DNA from: Metaphire vulgaris
Lineage: Eukaryota > Annelida > Clitellata > Crassiclitellata > Megascolecidae
Assembly: GCA_018105865.1 (NCBI GenBank)
Contig: CM030849.1
Span: 1,162,013-1,226,012, forward strand
Reading direction: 5' to 3'
DNA length: 64,000 nt
In this document: piece by piece, positions 52,977-64,000 of the stretch
How positions within the stretch are numbered: the stretch's first letter is position 1
Layout: the number at the start of each line of letters is the position of its first letter
Made by a program: the position numbers and the translations under genes
The notes under the pieces: model-generated
What the model was told of the DNA's origin: nothing
The model's input: the letters and a program-made list of their open reading frames with translations, nothing else
Database searches by the model: none

Positions 52977-55900
52977 AAATTGTCAATATATTCTGCCTCA
53001 ATTTTATTCTGGAGCTTGCGAAATGCTCCAAAAAATGGTGATCCACTTGAAACGACACTATAGGCCTACAAAGTCTTTCAGCAATCTGTTCTTTGTTAAA
53101 TGTCTAAAAAATCGAACGAGAGATAAGAAGGGGTTTAAGAGAGCTGGTTTCTTGTATGACAAGTTCTATAGACCACAAAAATATTATATAATTGATAACC
53201 TGTTTGACATTGGACAATGCATATAATAGTGCTACAGTAGGCTCATATGCAAAAGTCAGAAGAGTGATGAAACAAATTAAAACCACATTTTCGTGTATCC
53301 CCAGCTTAGCTGAGTCAAACCGTACTACAATTGTCAATATATTCTGTCTCAATTTTTTTCTAGAGCTTTCGAAATGACCCGAAAAATGGTGATCTATTTG
53401 AAACGACACTATAGGCCTACAAAGTCTTTAAGAAATCTGTTCTCTGTCAAATGTCTAAAAAATCGAACGAGAGATAAGAAGGGGTTTAAGAGAGCTGGTT
53501 TCTTGTATGACAAGTTCTATAGACCACAAAAATATTATATAATTATTAGCATTATAGAATAGCGAGGGTGGTCATGGATGAGGCCTTCTAAATGCAGAAG
53601 TTGATGTCCTATGTTTGCAATGGCGATTGATATCAATGTAGTAATGGATGCTAAAGATAATGACTGAATATGGTGCTTGAAATCGATCTCTAACAGGACG
53701 AAATAACTTTCAAATATGCGCTTGATTTTTCACAAATCCAATGTATTATTAGCATTATAGAATAGCGAGGGTGGTCATGGATGAGGCCTTCTAAATGCAG
53801 AAATGGATGGCCCATGTTTGCAATAGCGATTGATATCAATGTAGTAATGGATGCTAAAGATAGTGGCTGAATATGGTGCTTGAAATCGATCTCTAACAGG
53901 ACGAAATAACTTTCAAATATGCGCTTGATTTTCACAAATCCTATGCATTATTACCATTATAGAATAGCGAGGGTGGTCATGGATGAGGCCTTCTAAATGC
54001 AGAAGATAATGGCCTATGTTTGTAATTGCGACTGATATCTATTAAGTGAAGAATGCTAAAGACAGTGGCTGAATATGGTGCTTGAAATCGATCTCTAACA
54101 GGACGAAATAACTTTCAAATATGCGCTTGATTTTCACAAATCCAATGTATTATTAGCATTATAGAATAGCGAGGGTGGTCATGGATGAGGCCTTCTAAAT
54201 GCAGAAATTGATGGCCCATGTTTGCAATAGCGATAGATATCAATGTAGTAATGGATGCTAAAGATAATTACTGAATATGGTGCTTGAAATCAATCTCTAA
54301 CAGGACGAAATAACTTTCAAATATGCGCTTGATTTTTCACAAATCCTATGCATTATTAGCATTATAGAATAGCGAGGGTGGTCATGGATGAGGCCTTCTA
54401 AATGCAGAAGTCGATGGTCTATGTTTGCAATAGCGATTGATATCAATGTTGAAATGGATGCTAAAGATATATAATTGATACCCTGTTTGACACTGTACAA
54501 TGCATATAATAGTGCTACAGTAGGCTCATATGCAAAAGTCAGAAGAGTGATGAAACAAATTAAAACCACATTTTCGTGTGTCCCCAGCTTAGCTGAGTCA
54601 CACCGTACTAGAATTGTCAATATATTCTGCCTCAATTTTATTCTGGAGCTTGAAATGCTCCAAAAATGCTGATCCACTGAAACGACACTATAGGCCTACA
54701 AAGTCTTTCAGCAATCTGTTCTTTGTTAAATGTCTAAAAAATCGAACGAGAGATAAGAAGGGGTTTAAGAGAGCTGGTTTCTTGTATGACAAGTTCTATA
54801 GACCACAAAAATATTATATAATTATTAGCATTATAGAATAGCGAGGGTGTCATGGATGAGGCCTACTAAATGCAGAAGTTGATGGCCTATGTTTGCAATA
54901 GCGATTGATATCAATGTAGTAATGGATGCTAAAGATTGTGGCTGAATATGGTGCTTTAAATCGATCTCTAACAGGACGAAATAACTTTCAAATATGCGCT
55001 TGATTTTGCACAAATTCTATGCAATAATTATTAGCATTATAGAATAGCGAGGGTGGTCATGGATGAGGCCTTCTAAATGCAGAAGTCGATGGTCTATGTT
55101 TGCAATAGCGATTGATATCAATGTAGTAATGGGTGCTAAAGATTTATAATTGATACCCTGTTTGACACTGTACAATGCATATATTAGTGCTACAGTAGGC
55201 TCATATGCAAAAGTCAGAAGAGTGATGAAACAAATTAAAACCACATTTTCGTGTGTCCCCAGCTTAGCTGAGTCACACCGTACTAGAATTGTCAATATAT
55301 TCTGCCTCAATTTTATTCTGGAGCTTATGAAAAAGCTCCGAAAAATGGTGATCCACTTGAAACGACACTATAGGCCTACAAAGTCTTTCAGCAATCTGTT
55401 CTTTGTTAAATGTCTAAAAATCGAACGAGAGATAAGAAGGGGTTTAAGAGAGCTGGTTTCTTGTATGACAAGTTCTATAGACCACAAAAATATTATATAA
55501 TTGATAACCTGTTTGACATTGGACAATGCATATAATAGTGCTACAGTAGGCTCATATGCAAAAGTCAGAAGGGTGATGAAACAAATTAAAACCACATTTT
55601 CGTGTATCCCCAGCTTAGCTGAGTCAAACCGTACTAGAATTGTCAATATATTCTGTCTCAATTTTTTTCTAGAGCTTTCGAAATGACCCGAAAAATGGTG
55701 ATCCATTTGAAACGACACTATAGGCCTACAAAGTCTTTAAGAAATCTGTTCTCTGTCAAATGTCTAAAAAATCGAACGAGAGATAAGAAGGGGTTTAAGA
55801 GAGCTGGTTTCTTGTATGACAAGTTCTATAGACCACAAAAATATTATATAATTATTAGCATTATAGAATAGCGAGGGTGGTCATGGATGAGGCCTTCTAA

Positions 55901-58900
55901 ATGCAGAAGTTGATGGCCTATGTTTGCAATGGCGATTGATATAAATGTAGTAATAGATGGTAAAGACAGTGGCTGAATATGGTGCTTGAAATCGATCTCT
56001 AACAGGACGAAATAACTTTCAAATATGCGCTTGATTTTTCACAAATCCAATGTATTATTAGCATTATAGATTAGCGAGGGTGGTCATGGATGAGGTCTTC
56101 TAAATGCAGAAGATAATGGCCTATGTTTGTAATTGCGACTGATATCTATTAAGTGAATAATGCTAAAGACAGTGGCTGAATATGGTGCTTGAAATCGATC
56201 TCTAACAGGACGAAATAACTTTCAAATATGCGCTTGATTTTTCACAAATCCAATGTATTATTAGCATTATAGAATAGCGAGGGTGGTCATGGATGATGCC
56301 TTCTAAATGCAGAAATTGATGGCCCATGTTTGCAATAGCGATAGATATCAATGTAGTAATGGATGCTAAAGATAATGACTGAATATGGTGCTTGAAATCA
56401 ATCTCTAACAGGAAGAAATAACTTTCAAATATGCGCTTGATTTTCACAAATCCTATGCATTAATAGCATTATAGAATAGCGAGGGTGGTCATGGATGAGG
56501 CCTTCTAAATGCAGAAGTCGATGGTCTATGTTTGCAATAGCGATTGATATCAATGTAGAAATGGATGCTAAAGTTATATAATTGATACCCTGTTTGACAC
56601 TGTACAATGCATATATTAGTGCTACAGTAGGCTCATATGCAAAAGTCAGAAGAGTGATGAAACAAATTAAAACCACATTTTCGTGTGTCCCCAGCTTAGC
56701 TGAGTCACACCGTACTAGAATTGTCAATATATTCTGCCTCAATTTTATTCTGGAAATGAAAAGCTCCGAAAAATGGTGATCCACTTGAAACGACACTATA
56801 GGCCTACAAAGTCTTTCAGCAATCTGTTCTTTGTTAAATGTCTAAAAAAATCGAACGAGAGATAAGAAGGGGTTTTAAGAGAGCTGGTTTCTTGTATGAC
56901 AAGTTCTATAGACCACAAAAATATTATATAATTGATAACCTGTTTGACATTGGACAATGCATATAATAGTGCTACAGTAGGCTCATATGCAAAAGTCAGA
57001 AGAGTGATGAAACAAATTAAAACCACATTTTCGTGTATCCCCAGCTTAGCTGAGTCAAACCGTACTAGAATTGTCAATATATTCTGTCTCAATTTTTTTT
57101 CTAGAGCTTTGAAATGACCCGAAAAATGGTGATCCATTTGAAACGACACTATAGGCCTACAAAGTCTTTAAGAAATCTGTTCTCTGTCAAATGTCTAAAA
57201 ATCGAACGAGAGATAAGAAGGGGTTTAAGAGAGCTGGTTTTCTTGTATGACAAGTTCTATAGACCACAAAAATATTATATAATTATTAGCATTATAGAAT
57301 AGCGAGGGTGGTCATGGATGAGGCCTTCTAAATGCAGAAGTTGATGGCCTATGTTTGCAATGGCGATTGATATAAATGTAGTAATAGATGGTAAAGACAG
57401 CGGCTGAATATGGTGCTTGAAATCGATCTCTAACAGGACGAAATAACTTTCAAATATGCGCTTGATTTTCACAAATCCAATGTATTATTAGCATTATAGA
57501 TTAGCGAGGTGGTCATGGATGAGGTCTTCTAAATGCAGAAGATAATGGCCTATGTTTGTAATTGCGACTGATATCTATTAAGTGAAGAATGCTAAAGACA
57601 GTGGCTGAAAATGGTGCTTGAAATCGATCTCTAACAGGACGAAATAACTTTCAAATATGCGCTTGATTTTTCACAAATCCAATGTATTATTAGCATTATA
57701 GAATAGCGAGGGTGGTCATGGATGATGCCTTCTAAATGCAGAAATTGATGGCCCATGTTTGCAATAGCGATAGATATCAATGTAGTAATGGATGCTAAAG
57801 ATAATGACTGAATATGGTGCTTGAAATCAATCTCTAGCAGGAAGAAATAACTTTCAAATATGCGCTTGATTTTCACAAATCCTATGCATTAATAGCATTA
57901 TAGAATAGCGAGGGTGGTCATGGATGAGGCCTTCTAAATGCAGAAGTCGATGGTCTATGTTTGCAATAGCGATTGATATCAATGTAGAAATGGATGCTAA
58001 AGATATATAATTGATACCCTGTTTGACACTGTACAATGCATATATTAGTGCTACAGTAGGCTCATATGCAAAAGTCAGAAGAGTGATGAAACAAATTAAA
58101 ACCACATTTTCGTGTGTCCCCAGCTTAGCTGAGTCACACCGTAATAGAATTGTCAATATATTCTGCCTCAATTTTATTCTGGAGCTTGCGAAATGCTCCA
58201 AAAAATGCTGATCCACTCGAAACGACACTATAGGCCTACAAAGTCTTTCAGCAATCTGTTCTTTGTTAAATGTCTAAAAAATCGAACGAGAGATAAGAAG
58301 GGGTTTAAGAGAGCTGGTTTCTTGTATGACAAGTTCTATAGACCACAAAAATATTATATAATTATTAGCATTATAGAATAGCGAGGGTGTCATGGATGAG
58401 GCCTACTAAATGCAGAAGTTGATGGCCTATGTTTGCAATAGCGATTGATATCAATGTAGTAATGGATGCTAAAGATTGTGGCTGAATATGGTGCTTTAAA
58501 GCGATCTCTAACAGGACGAAATAACTTTCAAATATGCGCTTGATTTTGCACAAATTCTATGCATTAATTATTAGCATTATAGAATAGCGAGGGTGGTCAT
58601 GGATGAGGCCTTCTAAATGCAGAAGTCGATGGTCTATGTTTGCAATAGCGATTGATATCAATGTAGTAATGGGTGCTAAAGATTTATAATTGATACCCTG
58701 TTTGACACTGTACAATGCATATATTAGTGCTACAGTAGGCTCATATGCAAAAGTCAGAAGAGTGATGAAACAAATTAAAACCACATTTTCGTGTGTCCCC
58801 AGCTTAGCTGAGTCACACCGTACTAGAATTGTCAATATATTCTGCCTCAATTTTATTCTGGAGCTTATGAAAAGCTCCAAAAATGGTGATCCACTTGAAA

Positions 58901-61900
58901 CGACACTATAGGCCTACAAAGTCTTTTCAGCAATCTGTTCTTTGTTAAATGTCTAAAAATCGAACGAGAGATAAGAAGGGGTTTAAGAGAGCTGGTTTCT
59001 TGTATGACAAGTTCTATAGACCACAAAAATATTATATAATTGATAACCTGTTTGACATTGGACAATGCATATAATAGTGCTACAGTAGGCTCATATGCAA
59101 AAGTCAGAAGAGTGATGAAACAAATTAAAACCACATTTTCGTGTATCCCCAGCTTAGCTGAGTCAAACCGTACTAGAATTGTCAATATATTCTGTCTCAA
59201 TTTTTTCTAGAGCTTTTGAAATGACCGAAAAATGGTGATCCATTTGAAACGACACTATAGGCCTACAAAGTCTTTAAGAAATCTGTTCTCTGTCAAATGT
59301 CTAAAAAATCGAACGAGAGATAAGAAGGGGTTTAAGAGAGCTGGTTTCTTGTATGACAAGTTCTATAGACCACAAAAATATTATATAATTATTAGCATTA
59401 TAGAATAGCGAGGGTGGTCATGGATGAGGCCTTCTAAATGCAGAAATTGATGGCCCATGTTTGCAATAGCGATAGATATCAATGTAGTAATGGATGCTAA
59501 AGATAATGACTGAATATGGTGCTTGAAATCAATCTCTAACAGGAAGAAATAACTTTCAAATATGCGCTTGATTTTCACAAATCCTATGCATTATTACCAT
59601 TATAGAATAGCGAGGGTGGTCATGGATGAGGCCTTCTAAATGCAGAAGATAATGGCCTATGTTTGTAATTGCGACTGATATCTATTAAGTGAAGAATGCT
59701 AAAGACAGTGGCTGAAAATGGTGCTTGAAATCGATCTCTAACAGGACGAAATAACTTTCAAATATACGCTTGATTTTTCACAAATCCAATGTATTATTAG
59801 CATTATAGAATAGCGAGGATGGTCATGGATGAGGCCTTCTAAATGCAGAAATTGATGGCCCATGTTTGCAATAGCGATAGATATCAATGTAGTAATGGAT
59901 GCTAAAGATAATTACTGAATATGGTGCTTGAAATCAATCTCTAACAGGACGAAATAACTTTCAAATATGCGCTTGATTTTCACAAATCCTATGCATTATT
60001 AGCATTATAGAATAGCGAGGGTGGTCATGGATGAGGCCTTCTAAATGCAGAAGTCGATGGTCTATGTTTGCAATAGCGATTGATATCAATGTAGAAATGG
60101 ATGCTAAAGATATATAATTGATACCCTGTTTGACACTGTACAATGCATATAATAGTGTTACAGTAGGCTCATATGCAAAAGTCAGAAGAGTGATGAAACA
60201 AATTAAAACCACATTTTCGTGTGTCCCCAGCTTAGCTGAGTCACACCGTACTAGAATTGTCAATATATTCTGCCTCAATTTTATTCTGGAGCTTGCGAAA
60301 TGCTCCAAAAAATGCTGATCCACTCGAAACGACACTATAGGCCTACAAAGTCTTTCAGCAATCTGTTCTTTGTTAAATGTCTAAAAAATCGAACGAGAGA
60401 TAAGAAGGGGTTTAAGAGAGCTGGTTTCTTGTGTGACAAGTTCTATAGACCACAAAAATATTATATAATTATTAGCATTATAGAATAGCGAGGGTGGTCA
60501 TGGATGAGGCCTACTAAATGCAGAAGTTGATGGCCTATGTTTGCAATAGCGATTGATATCAATGTAGTAATGGATGCTAAAGATTTTGGCTGAATATGGT
60601 GCTTTAAATCGATCTCTAACAGGACGAAATAACTTTCAAATATGCGCTTGATTTTGCACAAATTCTATGCATTAATTATTAGCATTATAGAATAGCGAGG
60701 GTGGTCATGGATGAGGCCTTCTAAATGCAGAAGTCGATGGTCTATGTTTGCAATAGCGATTGTTATCAATGTAGTAATGGGTGCTAAAGATTTATAATTG
60801 ATACCCTGTTTGATACTGTACAATGCATATATTAGTGCTACAGTAGGCTCATATGCAAAAGTCAGAAGAGTGATGAAACAAATTAAAACCACATTTTCGT
60901 GTGTCCCCAGCTTAGCTGAGTCACACCGTACTAGAATTGTCAATATATTCTGCCTCAATTTTATTCTGGAGCTTGCGAAAAGCTCCGAAAAATGGTGATC
61001 CACTTGAAACGACACTATAGGCCTACAAAGTCTTTCAGCAATCTGTTCTTTGTTAAATGTCTAAAAAATCGAACGAGAGATAAGAAGGGGTTTAAGAGAG
61101 CTGGTTTCTTGTATGACAAGTTCTATAGACCACAAAAATATTATATAATTGATAACCTGTTTGACATTGGACAATGCATATAATAGTGCTACAGTAGGCT
61201 CATATGCAAAAGTCAGAAGAGTGATGAAACAAATTAAAACCACATTTTCGTGTATCCCCAGCTTAGCTGAGTCAAACCGTACTAGAATTGTCAATATATT
61301 CTGTCTCAATTTTTTCTAGAGCTTTTTGAAATGACCCTGAAAAATGGTGATCCATTTGAAACGACACTATAGGCCTACAAAGTCTTTAAGAAATCTGTTC
61401 TCTGTCAAATGTCTAAAAATCGAACGAGAGATAAGAAGGGGTTTAAGAGAGCTGGTTTCTTGTATGACAAGTTCTATAGACCACAAAAATATTATTATAA
61501 TTATTAGCATTATAGAATAGCGAGGGTGGTCATGGATGAGGCCTTCTAAATGCAGAAGTTGATGGCCTATGTTTGCAATGGCGATTGATATAAATGTAGT
61601 AATAGATGGTAAAGACAGTGGCTGAATATGGTGTATTAAAGCGATCTCTAACAGGACGAAATAACTTTCAAATATGCGCTTGATTTTGCACAAATTCTAT
61701 GCATTAATTATTAGCATTATAGAATAGCGAGGGTGGTCATGGATGAGGCCTTCTAAATGCAGAAGTCGATGGTCTATGTTTGCAATAGCGATTGATATCA
61801 ATGTAGTAATGGGTGCTAAAGATTTATAATTGATACCCTGTTTGACACTGTACAATGCATATATTAGTGCTACAGTAGGCTCATATGCAAAAGTCAGAAG

Positions 61901-63609
61901 AGTGATGAAACAAATTAAAACCACATTTTCGTGTGTCCCCAGCTTAGCTGAGTCACACCGTACTAGAATTGTCAATATATTCTGCCTCAATTTTATTCTG
62001 GAGCTTGAAAAGCTCCAAAAAAATGGTGATCCACTTGAAACGACACTATAGGCCTACAAAGTCTTTTCAGCAATCTGTTCTTTGTTAAATGTCTAAAAAT
62101 CGAACGAGAGATAAGAAGGGGTTTAAGAGAGCTGGTTTCTTGTATGACAAGTTCTATAGACCACAAAAATATTATATAATTGATAACCTGTTTGACATTG
62201 GACAATGCATATAATAGTGCTACAGTAGGCTCATATGCAAAAGTCAGAAGAGTGATGAAACAAATTAAAACCACATTTTCGTGTATCCCCAGCTTAGCTG
62301 AGTCAAACCGTACTAGAATTGTCAATATATTCTGTCTCAATTTTTTTCTAGAGCTTTCGAAATGACCCGAAAAATGGTGATCCATTTGAAACGACACTAT
62401 AGGCCTACAAAGTCTTTAAGAAATCTGTTCTCTGTCAAATGTCTAAAAAATCGAACGAGAGATAAGAAGGGGTTTAAGAGAGCTGGTTTCTTGTATGACA
62501 AGTTCTATAGACCACAAAAATATTATATAATTATTAGCATTATAGAATAGCGAGGGTGGTCATGGATGAGGCCTTCTAAATGCAGAAGTTGATGGCCTAT
62601 GTTTGCAATGGCGATTGATATAAATGTAGTAATAGATGGTAAAGACAGTGGCTGAATATGGTGCTTGAAATCGATCTCTAACAGGACGAAATAACTTTCA
62701 AATATGCGATTGATTTTTCACAAATCCAATGTATTATTAGCATTATAGATTAGCGAGGGTGGTCATGGATGAGGCCTTCTAAATGCAGAAGATAATGGCC
62801 TATGTTTGTAATTGCGACTGATATCTATTAAGTGAAGAATGCTAAAGACAGTGGCTGAAAATGGTGCTTGAAATCGATCTCTAACAGGACGAAATAACTT
62901 TCAAATATACGCTTGATTTTTCACAAATCCAATGTATTATTAGCATTATAGAATAGCGAGGGTGGTCATGGATGATGCCTTCTAAATGCAGAAATTGATG
63001 GCCCATGTTTTGCAATAGCGATAGATATCAATGTAGTAATGGATGCTAAAGATAATGACTGAATATGGTGCTTGAAATCAATCTCTAACAGGAAGAAATA
63101 ACTTTCAAATATGCGCTTGATTTTCACAAATCCTATGCATTATTAGCATTATAGAATAGCGAGGGTGGTCATGGATGAGGCCTTCTAAATGCAGAAGATA
63201 ATGGCCTATGTTTGTAGTTATGACTGATATCTATTAAGTGAAGAATGCTAAAGACAGTGGCTGAATATGGTGCTTGAAATCCATCTCTAACTAGACCAAA
63301 TAACTTTCAAATATGCGCTTTATTTTGCACAAATTCTATGCATTAATTATTAGCATTATAGAATAGCGAGGGTGGTCATGGATGAGGCCTTCTAAATGCA
63401 GAAGTTGATGGCCTATGTTTGCAATAGCGATTGATATCAATGTAGTAATGGATGCTAAAGATATATAATTGATACCCTGTTTGACACTGTACAATGCATA
63501 TAATAGTGCTACAGTAGGCTGATATGCAAAAGTCAGAAGAGTGATGAAACAAATTAAAACCACATTTTCGTGTGTCCCCAGCTTAGCTGAGTCACACCGT
63601 ACTAGAATT
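52977..63609 (+). repeat. Satellite block 3: modules A and B
   Basis: Same architecture as block 2 but about twice as long. Parallel points at 55501/56932 and 56582/58011 give the 1.43-kb period, and 60798/61830 give 1.03 kb. From about 59587 to the end it repeats 44190 onward at an offset of about 15397. Confidence 0.95.
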
Positions 63610-64000
63610 AGTACAGTTGATAAGCCGTATGATTGTTCATTTTGTGGATAAAAGCATGAAATTTTGAACATTGACACTTCTTATAATTTAGTAACGTTCT
63701 GTCCAGAGGCATTCGAGTAAACTTAAGGGTAGGGGTACACCTAGGGGTATGACTAGAGGTAGGCGTACCCCTAGGGGTAGTGGTACCCATGGGGCTAGGG
63801 GTAGGGGTACCCCGTGTGATAGGGTAGGGAAATCAAAAGTGCTAGCCATTCACACGTCTGCCAATACCATTCTCTCTAGTTTTATATCAAAACTGCTTGG
63901 CATTCAGAATTTTGCCTGTGGTATTCTCTAATGCGTAAATTGGACATTTTAAAGGACATTCATAAACTACAGAGAGTGATATTGGCAGACGTATGAATGG
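63610..64000 (+). repeat. Satellite module C, partial (runs off the window)
   Basis: First 391 bp of a C copy, including the GGGGTA palindrome tract and the AAAACTGCTTGG variant. The array evidently continues beyond the right edge. Confidence 0.93.

Noticed and set aside
26172..63931. Many 60-134 codon open frames on both strands in the satellite
   Set aside because: They recur because the monomers are nearly identical. They overlap on both strands, start and stop at module borders, change length with one-base indels, and resemble no protein family I recognise.

Overview
The window is nuclear DNA of an animal. It has spliced exons with consensus GT/AG borders, large introns packed with microsatellites, many short non-autonomous DNA transposons with target-site duplications, a LINE tail, and a long satellite array. 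The style (AGGCCTA-rich repeats, hAT and Tc1-type MITEs, a PDE9A gene with deuterostome-like sequence) suggests a marine invertebrate, possibly an echinoderm or other ambulacrarian. That placement is inference only. No bacterial operon, CRISPR array, rRNA or tRNA was recognised.

Layout. Bases 1-167 hold the C-terminal end of an unidentified upstream gene. Bases 168-2200 are its 3' flank plus three hAT-type MITEs. Bases 2277-23737 carry, on the + strand, a gene for a high-affinity cGMP phosphodiesterase of the PDE9A family. I reconstruct eleven ordinary coding exons plus one duplicated exon. Splice phases join consistently from exon 1 to exon 12. Two parts of the protein are not found intact: a linker after exon 4, and exon 6, which should carry the FHNFRH histidines. 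A frameshifted remnant of exon 6 is visible near 17320-17365. Exon 10 is present in two versions (19637-19741 and 20544-20648), each 105 nt and phase 0/0. This looks like mutually exclusive splicing that would change the substrate pocket. A candidate AATAAA lies at 24680.

The introns hold tandem duplications, Tc1-like and hAT-like elements, a four-copy dispersed repeat (R1), an L2/CR1-like LINE end, and simple repeats that often sit right beside splice sites. In two places (about 13.7 kb and 14.3-15.8 kb) duplicated sequence is interleaved with low-complexity DNA while islands of the original stay in order.

From about 25.69 kb to the end (over 38 kb) the window is satellite DNA built of four modules: A (about 203 bp), B (about 350 bp), C (about 1190 bp, with imperfect terminal inverted repeats) and D (a 2.4-kb composite containing B-like sequence in inverted orientation). 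A and B form nested higher-order repeats of about 1.01-1.03 and 1.43 kb. C forms a seven-copy array plus single copies. Long duplicate stretches recur at offsets of about 5.6, 10.36 and 15.4 kb. A diverged, inverted B copy lies in intron 4 of the phosphodiesterase gene, so the satellite probably arose from a dispersed repeat. The open reading frames inside the satellite are not supported as genes.
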